Origin: JBBDRX01 sp040905245
Lineage (GTDB): Bacteria > Bacteroidota > Rhodothermia > Balneolales > Balneolaceae
Direction: 5' to 3'
DNA: 8,716 bases
NCBI GenBank assembly: GCA_040905245.1
Contig: JBBDRX010000035.1
Coordinates: 1-8,716, forward strand
The notes below the pieces were generated by a model, which saw only the letters and a program-made list of their open reading frames with translations, had not been told where the DNA came from and did not search any database. A program made the translations under genes and the position numbers. The stretch's first letter is position 1; every line of letters starts with the position of its first letter. Below are positions 1 through 6,128 of the stretch, in pieces.

Positions 1-551
1 GCTCCGAGATAGTGGGCAAGGCTAAAACAGGCGGCAGCAACCAGTACAGCAGTCCAGGATGCTATCCACCTGCGGGAAATGATTTTTGACAACGCCCAGA
101 CGAAAAGAGAGACCAGAATGACCCGAAAAAACAACTCTTCATAGAGCCCTGCACCCAGTGAAAGGGCGAGAAGCTGAAGTTTTGTCTGCCCTACTTGCAT
201 AAGTAGTGACTCCAGAACGAGTGAGATGACGAGGGCCAGCCCGATTGCATACAGAAGAGCCTCAATCAGCATAAAAAGAAATGTAGAGAGGCGAATGGCG
301 CGAAGTTTTTTTCGATCCCGCCAGAGAATCCAGAGTCCTGCTATCGCTGCAATGTAGAAAGTAACATTGAGTGCGTTTAATCCGAATGTGGCAAACATCT
401 GCTTGAACCAGGCATCGACCGAAATGCGAACTATATACTCTGCATTGGGCTGGGATACCTGGATCAGGATTTCATAGAGGATGAGTAGTGGTAGCGAAAT
501 CAGATAGCTGTAGAGGAGAGTCCGGCTCTGTTGGAAGTAGTTTCTGTTCAA
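1..551 (-). CDS. CPBP-family intramembrane metalloprotease (3' end outside window)
   Basis: Open reading frame read on the minus strand from a TTG at 551-549 to the window edge, 183 complete codons without a stop. It is strongly hydrophobic with several predicted membrane segments (about residues 12-32, 55-75, 90-115, 120-135, 165-180). Two CPBP/Abi (Rce1-like) family motifs are visible: E138-E139-x3-R143 inside GLYEELFFR, and F176-x3-H180 inside FSLAHYLG; in the family these build a membrane-embedded glutamate/histidine active site. The third conserved histidine motif would lie beyond the edge. The start is TTG because the frame is closed by the TGA of the preceding gene 18 nt upstream and the first in-frame ATG (near residue 54) would remove the first membrane helix; GGGAGAGG lies just upstream as a ribosome binding site. 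Last visible gene of the aroC operon. Substrate unknown; CPBP proteins process prenylated or exported peptides or act in bacteriocin immunity. Confidence 0.85.
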   Translation of the reverse strand, partial: MNRNYFQQSRTLLYSYLISLPLLILYEILIQVSQPNAEYIVRISVDAWFKQMFATFGLNALNVTFYIAAIAGLWILWRDRKKLRAIRLSTFLFMLIEALLYAIGLALVISLVLESLLMQVGQTKLQLLALSLGAGLYEELFFRVILVSLFVWALSKIISRRWIASWTAVLVAAACFSLAHYLG

Positions 552-566
552 CGGAACCTCTCCCGG

Positions 567-1751
567 TCAATCCTGTTGATAAATTCGTACTGAGGCAGTT
601 GCTCCATCTCTGAAGCCAAGCTGTCGGAATGCTTTCTCTGACAGCTTGATGCCGTCGTTACGGATTCGGTCATTCACCTTTACATACGTTCCCCGTCCTG
701 TAGACGGGTTTTCAACGTAGATAATACTGCCAAGAGCCATGTTGGCATGAGCTGCCGTCAACTGGTGGGGATTGTAGAGTTCTCCGCTCGTTGTAGGAGC
801 CGCAGCCTGGTCGTCTCTGTATCGTGTTGTCTCCAATTCGCCCAGATCTTCAAGCCCGCTGCTCTCAAGATAGGGATTGGCAAAGCTTCTGGAGGGAGGC
901 AGCAGTACGGTAATACGCTGGCCATTTCGCAGAGAGTTCAAATCCGTTCCGGGATTCAGGCCTTTCAACTCCTCCTCAGTCATCAGAAACCGGTCGAGTA
1001 TCCGGGTGAGATTCTCGCCGGACTCCACACGATACGTGACAAAACGGCCTTGAGGTGTGGATTCTTCCGCCCCCTCCTCAACAACTGGCGTAGAGCGAAC
1101 CTGATGAACGATCAATTGCTGTCCTACTCGTATAACATCTTCTTCGAGGTTATTCAGATCGCGAAGCTCCTGTGTCGTCATACCATGTTCACTGGCAATA
1201 CGATTCAGGTAGTCGCCGCTGCGGACGGTATAGTAAGTGTTCGATCGGGATGAACCGGGAGCGACGATCGATTCCCGCGGCTCTTCATCCGGCTCTGAAG
1301 GTTCAACCCGTTCGGCTGCCCCGCCGGACTCTTCAGGGAAGTCGCCTTCAGAATAGATCGTCAGTTCCATTCCCGGTGCCAGGACATTGGTTTGGAGATC
1401 GTTCCACTGTTCGATCTCTGCAATAGTAACCCCGTATCTTCGGCTGATAGCGAACAACGTCTCCCCCTCCTGAACAGTATGGACAGTTGCGTTCCGGGAG
1501 GGGGGAGCAATACGGAGTCGTATTCCGGCTTGAAGGTTGTCGCCCTCCAGCTGGTTCCATTCTCTTATTTCTGCTACCGTGACTCCGTATTCACGTGAGA
1601 TGCTGTAGAGAGTTTCTCCCTGCCGGACGGTATGTTCAGTTGGCCTGTTTTGCGCGTCTGCTGTAGCAGGGAATGTCAATAGCATCATCAGAGCTGTCAG
1701 CAACACTCCGGAAAATGTAATGTTCGTATTTGGTAGAATCGTTTTACTCAT
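567..1751 (-). CDS. Secreted LysM-repeat protein with C-terminal RlpA-like double-psi beta-barrel
   Basis: 394 residues. A signal peptide is visible (hydrophobic stretch about 13-29, likely cleavage after ADA at 33). Four LysM peptidoglycan-binding repeats follow at about 40-82, 91-132, 173-215 and 240-283, each opening with the TV..GE/GD pattern and closing with a G..L.(I/V) strand; acidic linkers (about 135-170 and 218-236) separate them. Residues about 318-392 match the RlpA double-psi barrel: SGE, LTAAH with H335, LG, and VKVND with D361. The 26-residue H-to-D spacing equals that of the catalytic pair in RlpA lytic transglycosylases. The usual IDLS motif reads IKLS (369-371), and the N-terminal WYG strand is not obvious. 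Likely acts on periplasmic peptidoglycan, perhaps as a lytic transglycosylase; activity is inference. ATG at 1751 has AGAAGAGA upstream and overlaps the TPR gene stop by 8 nt. Confidence 0.88.
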   Translation of the reverse strand: MSKTILPNTNITFSGVLLTALMMLLTFPATADAQNRPTEHTVRQGETLYSISREYGVTVAEIREWNQLEGDNLQAGIRLRIAPPSRNATVHTVQEGETLFAISRRYGVTIAEIEQWNDLQTNVLAPGMELTIYSEGDFPEESGGAAERVEPSEPDEEPRESIVAPGSSRSNTYYTVRSGDYLNRIASEHGMTTQELRDLNNLEEDVIRVGQQLIVHQVRSTPVVEEGAEESTPQGRFVTYRVESGENLTRILDRFLMTEEELKGLNPGTDLNSLRNGQRITVLLPPSRSFANPYLESSGLEDLGELETTRYRDDQAAAPTTSGELYNPHQLTAAHANMALGSIIYVENPSTGRGTYVKVNDRIRNDGIKLSEKAFRQLGFRDGATASVRIYQQD

Positions 1752-2076
1752 CGTTTGTCTCTTCTTTTAGCTGCAGGAGTGCTTCCTGCAACTCAGAACG
1801 CGTGCGGGCCTCTTTCTGTTGTTTGGCTCGTTCAATTCCTTCTGAAAAACACTTCTCGGCCTCTTCGATTCGATCCAGGTGCTGGTAAAGCTTGCCGAGA
1901 TGGTAGTATATTCCGAGATAGGAGGGCTCGTTCCGGTAGATAGATTCAAAGAGTATCAACGCCTGATCTATCCGGTTACTTTTTATCAACTCCAGCGCGA
2001 GGGCAAATTTGGAGAAGGAGTCGTCCGGGTTGCTACTGACCGCCTGTGCCAGGAGTTTGATTTTGTTTTGAGTCAT
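1744..2076 (-). CDS. Small tetratricopeptide-repeat protein
   Basis: 110 residues with no signal peptide or membrane segment, so probably cytoplasmic. Two TPR-like helical hairpins are visible at about 18-50 (FALALELIKSNRIDQALILF) and 53-86 (YYHLGKLYQHLDRIEEAEKCF), with the alanine, glycine and tyrosine pattern typical of the fold, then a charged helical tail rich in K, E and Q. TPR folds bind peptides or partner proteins; no partner can be named. Its ATG overlaps the aroC stop as ATGA (4 nt), and its own TAA lies inside the first codons of the LysM gene (8-nt overlap), so translation is probably coupled along the operon. No strong ribosome binding site precedes it, which fits re-initiation after aroC. 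It is short for a TPR protein but appears complete. Confidence 0.82.
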   Translation of the reverse strand: MTQNKIKLLAQAVSSNPDDSFSKFALALELIKSNRIDQALILFESIYRNEPSYLGIYYHLGKLYQHLDRIEEAEKCFSEGIERAKQQKEARTRSELQEALLQLKEETNDE

Positions 2077-3263
2077 TCGGTCGACTGTTCAGCTCTGAAT
2101 CGTTGCTGGATCTCCTCCATGGAGTCGCCACCATATTTTTCAAGAAAAGCGTTTGCCAGGACAGGTGCAATAACGCTCTCCGCCACGACAACAGCCCGGG
2201 GCAGTGCACAGACATCCGAGCGCTCGTAACGTGTATCCTGCTCTTCCTTACTGACAAAGTCAACGGTTTTGAGCGGTTTCAACATAGTCGGAATCGGCTT
2301 CATCGCACCTCGGATGATGACCGGCATTCCGGTAGACATTCCGCCTTCAATGCCACCAGCGCGGTTGGTACGCCGGCGAAAGGAATCCTCGGACCAGACA
2401 ATTTCGTCATGAACCTCATGCCCCGGGCGGTGGGCGGCCTCCATGCCGAGGCCGATTTCGACTCCCTTCATTGCCTGGGTGCCCATAATTGCCTGGGCCA
2501 GCCGGCCATCGAGTTTTCGATCCCAGTGTACATAACTTCCCAGTCCTGCCGGAAGTCCGGTGACGATGATCTCATAAATTCCACCCAGGGACGAACCCTC
2601 CTTGCGACGGGTTTTGATCTCTTCCCGCATCGCTTCACCGAGTTTCGGATCCAGACAGCGGACGTCGGACTCATCCGCACTCTGATAGACCGTCTCGGCT
2701 CCTTTGGAGATCAGGGGAGCGGTGATCTCACGAATCTGATTCCAGGAGTTGTACCCGACCCGGCCGATCCGGATGACATGTGCCCCGATTTTGATACCAA
2801 ACTGTTTCAGAAAAAGTCTGGCTATACTGCAACAGGCTACACGCATGCCGGTTTCTCTTGCACTTGAACGCTCTATGACCGGCCGAATGTCGCCAAACCT
2901 GTATTTCTGAACGCCGACCAGATCGGCATGGCCGGGGCGCGACAACGTAATCGGTTCAACCCCTTTTCCGTCTCCTTCACTGGCCATCACGACAGGCCAG
3001 TTGCTGTCGTCTTTTTTGTAGGCACGGTTGGGCATCTTGAGTGTGAGCGGTGAGCCCATGGTTTTTCCGAAACGGAGGCCGCTGGTGACCTCTGCCCAGT
3101 CCTTTTCGAAGGCCATTCGTCCGCCTCGTCCATAGCCTTGTTGACGTCGTACCAGATGGTGGGCAATCTCTTTTTCTGTCAGGGGAAGGCCGGCGGGAAC
3201 CCCTTCAACGATACCGGTGAGTTCCGGGCCGTGGGATTCGCCTGCTGTTAAATATCGAATCAT
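2073..3263 (-). CDS. aroC: Chorismate synthase
   Basis: 396 residues, normal full length. Catalyses the last step of the shikimate pathway: 5-enolpyruvylshikimate-3-phosphate to chorismate plus phosphate, using reduced FMN in the cytoplasm (EC 4.2.3.5). Family signatures are all present: AGESHGPEL at residues 7-15 with the active-site H11; the arginine-rich QQGYGRGGRM at 41-50; SRPGHADL at 108-115 with the second conserved H112; ERSSARET at 131-138; and, near the C terminus, GGIEGGMSTGMP, the KPIPTM segment and the RSDVCALPRA segment. ATG at 3263 is followed immediately by the conserved MIRYLTAGESHG start, so the start is secure, although no good Shine-Dalgarno sequence precedes it. First gene of a minus-strand operon with the TPR, LysM and CPBP genes; those neighbours have no evident role in aromatic amino acid synthesis. 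Confidence 0.98.
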   Translation of the reverse strand: MIRYLTAGESHGPELTGIVEGVPAGLPLTEKEIAHHLVRRQQGYGRGGRMAFEKDWAEVTSGLRFGKTMGSPLTLKMPNRAYKKDDSNWPVVMASEGDGKGVEPITLSRPGHADLVGVQKYRFGDIRPVIERSSARETGMRVACCSIARLFLKQFGIKIGAHVIRIGRVGYNSWNQIREITAPLISKGAETVYQSADESDVRCLDPKLGEAMREEIKTRRKEGSSLGGIYEIIVTGLPAGLGSYVHWDRKLDGRLAQAIMGTQAMKGVEIGLGMEAAHRPGHEVHDEIVWSEDSFRRRTNRAGGIEGGMSTGMPVIIRGAMKPIPTMLKPLKTVDFVSKEEQDTRYERSDVCALPRAVVVAESVIAPVLANAFLEKYGGDSMEEIQQRFRAEQSTE

Positions 3264-3478
3264 AGCGATGGAAATTGTTCATATCGATTGATACGGGAAG
3301 ATAGAGAATTTTTGTGGCAGTTATCCGGTATCTTCCTGAAGCTGCGGGCACAATTGGAGGAAAACTTTTGTAATATTGGCGCAGGAATTTATAACCGTAT
3401 CATTACCGGCCTGTTGCTCTTCCGGCAGAGGCCTCAACGAAGAACCGGGCGGCAGTGAACCAAGCCCGGACAGGACGA
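3264..3478. other. Divergent intergenic region between aroC and mlaE
   Basis: About 215 nt between the two divergent operons with no credible gene on either strand. It must contain the promoters for both. One sigma-70-like pair toward mlaE is listed separately. Nothing convincing was found toward aroC. A weak five-pair GGCCT/AGGCC inverted repeat at about 3408-3433 is too imperfect to call a terminator or operator. If mlaE starts at the GTG at 3455, this region is 24 nt shorter. Confidence 0.6.
3368..3395 (+). promoter_or_regulatory. Candidate promoter for the mlaEFD operon
   Basis: TTGTAA at 3368-3373 and TATAAC at 3390-3395 are 16 nt apart, matching four and five of six positions of the sigma-70 consensus, 84 nt before the preferred mlaE start. 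Bacteroidota-type promoters use a different consensus (TTG about 20 nt before TAnnTTTG), and this pair fits that poorly, so the call is tentative. Confidence 0.3.
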
Positions 3479-4219
3479 ATGATCTACGCATTACAGGAGG
3501 TTGGTCGATACAGCACGCTGCTCTACCAGGCGCTGCGTTCATCGGTTGAGGTGGATACTTATCGGAGGAACCTGCTGCACGAGCTGGTGAAGGTGGGATA
3601 CGATTCGATTGGAATCATCATATTGACAGGTGTGTTTACGGGAGCCGTACTCACCATTCAGACAGCTTACCAACTGAAAGTGCCATTTATTCCTGTTTCG
3701 ACCATTGGTTCCATCGTCTCCGAATCGATTTTGATCGAGCTGGCGGCTGTGATCTCCAGTCTGGTTCTGGCCGGGAAGGTGGGAGCTCGTATTGCCACCG
3801 AGCTGGGTACGATGAAAGTGAGCGAGCAAGTGGATGCCCTGGAGTCGATGGGGTTCAACTCCGTGACCTATCTGGTTGTTCCCAGGGTTCTTTCGGGCCT
3901 CTTCATGTTTCCGGTGCTCTACGTGGTGGCTGCAGTTTTCGGAATCGGAGGCGGACTTGTGGCGGGGATGTTGACCGGCGCGGTCCCTGCTTCGGACTTT
4001 ATTACCGGTGCCCAGTCCTTTTTTGCACCGTGGAATGTTGTATTCGGTTTTGTAAAATCTTTTGTGTTCGGTTTTGTAATTACATCGGTTGCTTGTTACA
4101 AAGGGTATTATGCCAGCGGCGGAGCCGAAGGGGTTGGAAAGAGTACGACACAGGCGACGGTGCTGGGTTGCATCTATGTGCTTTTGGCAGATTTTATGCT
4201 TGCGGCGCTTCTGTTGTAA
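3479..4219 (+). CDS. mlaE: MlaE-family ABC lipid transporter permease
   Basis: 246 residues from ATG 3479. Integral inner-membrane permease of the Mla/MCE lipid transport system. Residues 44-66 hold the hydrophobic GVFTGAVLTIQTAY segment; further membrane segments lie at about 86-100, 136-165, 188-205 and 228-245. The family hallmark ELGTMKVSEQVDALESMG is at 108-125, and the conserved CYKGYYASGGAEGVG tail motif is at 206-220. The start is a choice. ATG 3479 gives the family's typical short amphipathic N terminus (ALQEVGRY), with AGGA 3 nt and GGA 8 nt upstream. An in-frame GTG at 3455 would add eight residues but has only a weak ribosome binding site. First gene of mlaE-mlaF-mlaD, 10 nt before mlaF. 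In the complex two MlaE copies form the membrane channel, with MlaF driving and MlaD presenting lipid. Confidence 0.93.
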   Translation: MIYALQEVGRYSTLLYQALRSSVEVDTYRRNLLHELVKVGYDSIGIIILTGVFTGAVLTIQTAYQLKVPFIPVSTIGSIVSESILIELAAVISSLVLAGKVGARIATELGTMKVSEQVDALESMGFNSVTYLVVPRVLSGLFMFPVLYVVAAVFGIGGGLVAGMLTGAVPASDFITGAQSFFAPWNVVFGFVKSFVFGFVITSVACYKGYYASGGAEGVGKSTTQATVLGCIYVLLADFMLAALLL

Positions 4220-4229
4220 AGAAATAAAT

Positions 4230-4994
4230 ATGATCGAGATTCGGAATCTTACAAAGCGTTTTGACGATCTGACAGTCTGGGAAGATGTCTCTTTTACGAT
4301 TGATGATGGAGAAACCATTGGAATTATCGGACGTTCCGGATGTGGAAAATCGGTGTTGATGAAGCATATCAATGCATTGATGACACCGGATAAGGGTGAG
4401 GTGCTGATCGATGGTATCAACATCTATGAGCAGGACTATGTAAGCCTTCGGAAGATGAGACAGCGATTCGGAGTCCTTTTTCAGGGTTCTGCACTGTTCG
4501 ATTCAATCAATACGTTCGAAAATGTCGCATTCCCTCTTCGCTACTTTACCCGGATGAAGGAAAAGGAGATTCGTGAGAGTGTACTTGAAGCACTCGAAAC
4601 CGTTGGGCTTGAGGAGGCGGCAGACAAAGGGACATCGGAGCTGTCGGGAGGGATGAGAAAGCGTGTGGCACTTGCCCGAGCGATTATTCTGAAACCGAAT
4701 TACATGATGTATGACGAGCCGACATCCGGACTGGATCCGGAGACATCCGATGAGATCAACCGTCTGATTATCCAGATGTCCGAGTCTCTCCATATCACGT
4801 CTGTTGTGATTACCCACGATATGCACAGTGTACTTGAGGTGGCGGACAAGGTTGCCTTTCTGGATCAGCAACGTCTAAGTTGGCACGGTACAATTGAAGA
4901 CCTCCGGAGGAGCGATCATCGGGAGTTGATGCGATTTGTAACCGCCAGCGAGTATCAGGTTCGAACACCGAAAACAGCCGGCCGGGATTGGTAG
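4230..4994 (+). CDS. mlaF: MlaF-family ABC transporter ATP-binding protein
   Basis: 254 residues, normal for MlaF. Cytoplasmic ATPase that energises phospholipid movement by MlaE. Motifs in order: Walker A GRSGCGKS at 34-41, Q-loop Q85 in LFQGSALF, ABC signature LSGGM at 138-142 followed by RKRVALARA, Walker B MMYDEP with D162 and catalytic E163, D-loop SGLDP, and switch H196 in ITHDMHS. The LFQ-GSALFDS and LSGGMRKRVALAR forms are typical of the MCE-linked ATPases rather than of generic importers. The frame stays open upstream to 4089, but that would run deep into mlaE and add an unrelated, Cys/Arg-rich N terminus; ATG 4230, directly before the family start MIEIRNLTKRF, is correct. Its ribosome binding site is poor (AAAGAAA), suggesting coupling to mlaE ten bases upstream. 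Confidence 0.96.
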   Translation: MIEIRNLTKRFDDLTVWEDVSFTIDDGETIGIIGRSGCGKSVLMKHINALMTPDKGEVLIDGINIYEQDYVSLRKMRQRFGVLFQGSALFDSINTFENVAFPLRYFTRMKEKEIRESVLEALETVGLEEAADKGTSELSGGMRKRVALARAIILKPNYMMYDEPTSGLDPETSDEINRLIIQMSESLHITSVVITHDMHSVLEVADKVAFLDQQRLSWHGTIEDLRRSDHRELMRFVTASEYQVRTPKTAGRDW

Positions 4995-5021
4995 ACAAAG
5001 AGTAGCCGGATTTCGGGGCAA

Positions 5022-5042
5022 ATGAAAAACAGAGGCCGATGA
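5022..5042 (+). other. Tiny reading frame overlapping the mlaD start
   Basis: In the 44-nt gap between mlaF and mlaD, an ATG at 5022 with GGGG four bases upstream opens a six-codon frame (MKNRGR) whose TGA at 5040-5042 overlaps the mlaD ATG as ATGA. This arrangement could let ribosomes finish the small frame and restart on mlaD, whose own AGAGG site sits only 3 nt from its ATG. It may equally be chance. Confidence 0.25.
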
Positions 5043-5962
5043 CAAATGAGTTGAAAACGGGATTGACGGTAGTAGCTGCCGTCGTGATTGCCTACCTGGG
5101 ATTTCGCTTTATGAGCGATGTACCCATTTTGCGGTCGCCTATGGAAGTTGTTACGAGGTTTGACCGGGTGGATGGGCTGGGATCCGGCGGACTGGTCTAT
5201 ATGCAAGGGGTAAAAATAGGATCTGTCAATGAGATGGCCCTGACTCCAGAGGGTGATGTTCGTGTCGTGATGTCCATTGAGATGGATTTACAGATACCGG
5301 TAGATTCCAGAGCGCAGTTGACTTCCCAGGGCTTTCTGGACGGGAAATCGATCGTCATCGAGAAGGGACAATCGGACAGGGTTCTGACCTATGGGGAAGA
5401 GATTGAGGGAATCTACGTGGACTCCATCATGGAGACACTGGGGAACCGTGGTCAGGAACTGGGAGACGACTTTTCAGATACGTTTGAAGAGCTGAACCAG
5501 TTTCTTGTACAGTTGAACCATACGCTGGACGATGAGAGCAGTCGATCTGTGCGCGAAACCATTCAGAGCCTGGAAATGGCCGTATCAACGCTCTCCGGCG
5601 TTCTCGATTCCAGAAAACGAGAGTTGGACGAGACAATCGGGTCTCTCCATCACCTGATGGCCGAACTCGATACAACCGCGACCGAAACCCGCCCCAATAT
5701 CGAACGTGTCATGCAGAACCTTGAGGTTTCGTCAGACGATATTCGCAAGATCAGCTCACAACTGGACCGGACCGTTGAAAACCTCAACGGAATTCTGGAG
5801 AAGGTAAACAGAGGGGAAGGGAGCCTTGGCCGTATGGTCAACGACCCTTCACTTTATGAGAATGTAGACTCACTTTCAGTTGAGATGAAAAATCTGATTC
5901 GTTCCATTCAGGAAAACCCGGGGCAGTACCTCAGACACATGAAGATGATCGAGATCTTTTGA
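5039..5962 (+). CDS. mlaD: MlaD-family MCE-domain lipid-binding protein
   Basis: 307 residues. One N-terminal membrane anchor at about 8-25, then the MCE domain at about 34-112 (VVTRFDRVDGLGSGGLVYMQGVKIGSVNEM, then a DGKSIVIEKG strand), placing the protein in the inner membrane facing the periplasm. A long, mostly helical, heptad-like region spans about 135-255 and probably forms the hexamer's helical collar or stalk. A conserved element, GSLGRMVNDPSLY, is at 261-273, followed by an amphipathic tail and IQENPGQYLRH. This long form with the GSLG..NDPSLY tail is common outside Proteobacteria, where E. coli MlaD is about 180 residues. The frame has no other start codon between the in-frame TAG at 5003 and ATG 5039, so the start is fixed. 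Works with MlaE and MlaF; the window shows no mlaB or mlaC. Confidence 0.94.
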   Translation: MTNELKTGLTVVAAVVIAYLGFRFMSDVPILRSPMEVVTRFDRVDGLGSGGLVYMQGVKIGSVNEMALTPEGDVRVVMSIEMDLQIPVDSRAQLTSQGFLDGKSIVIEKGQSDRVLTYGEEIEGIYVDSIMETLGNRGQELGDDFSDTFEELNQFLVQLNHTLDDESSRSVRETIQSLEMAVSTLSGVLDSRKRELDETIGSLHHLMAELDTTATETRPNIERVMQNLEVSSDDIRKISSQLDRTVENLNGILEKVNRGEGSLGRMVNDPSLYENVDSLSVEMKNLIRSIQENPGQYLRHMKMIEIF

Positions 5963-5996
5963 CTGTTTGTGTCGGACGGGTTGAACCGGGAGCTCG

Positions 5997-6027
5997 TTGC
6001 TCTTCGTCTGCTCTTGCACTATATTTC
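5997..6027 (+). promoter_or_regulatory. Candidate Bacteroidota-type promoter for the PpiD-like gene
   Basis: TTG at 5997-5999 and TATATTTC at 6020-6027 are separated by 20 nt, matching the Bacteroidota consensus TTG-N19-21-TAnnTTTG at all but the last position. It lies 101 nt before the ATG at 6129, within the 166-nt gap after mlaD that otherwise holds no gene and no terminator. An overlapping sigma-70-like pair (TTGCAC 6014-6019, TATATC 6035-6040) has a short 15-nt spacer. Based on consensus matching only. Confidence 0.38.
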
Positions 6028-6128
6028 AAGTCTGTATATCTGCGTCCTGAACGTGGTGTGGCCATCACTGGCGACTCTGTGAAACATGGATGCGGCAACA
6101 TCTAAAGAGTTTATCTGAAGAGGTATTT

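Noticed and set aside
2103..2867. 254-codon plus-strand open frame opposite aroC
   Set aside because: aroC carries all its family signatures across this stretch; the antisense product shows no recognisable motif.
3408..3433. GGCCT...AGGCC inverted repeat upstream of mlaE as terminator or operator
   Set aside because: Only five contiguous pairs, interior mismatches and no T-run.
4089..4229. Upstream extension of mlaF by 47 codons
   Set aside because: It would overlap mlaE in another frame and add a Cys/Arg-rich tail absent from the family; the conserved start is at 4230.
3539..4423. 294-codon minus-strand open frame opposite mlaE/mlaF
   Set aside because: Its translation is low-complexity, rich in His, Arg and Asn with no recognisable domain, and it lies opposite two well-supported transporter genes.
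5972..5996. Possible terminator after mlaD around GGGTTGAACCGGG
   Set aside because: The arms leave no room for a loop and no T-run follows.
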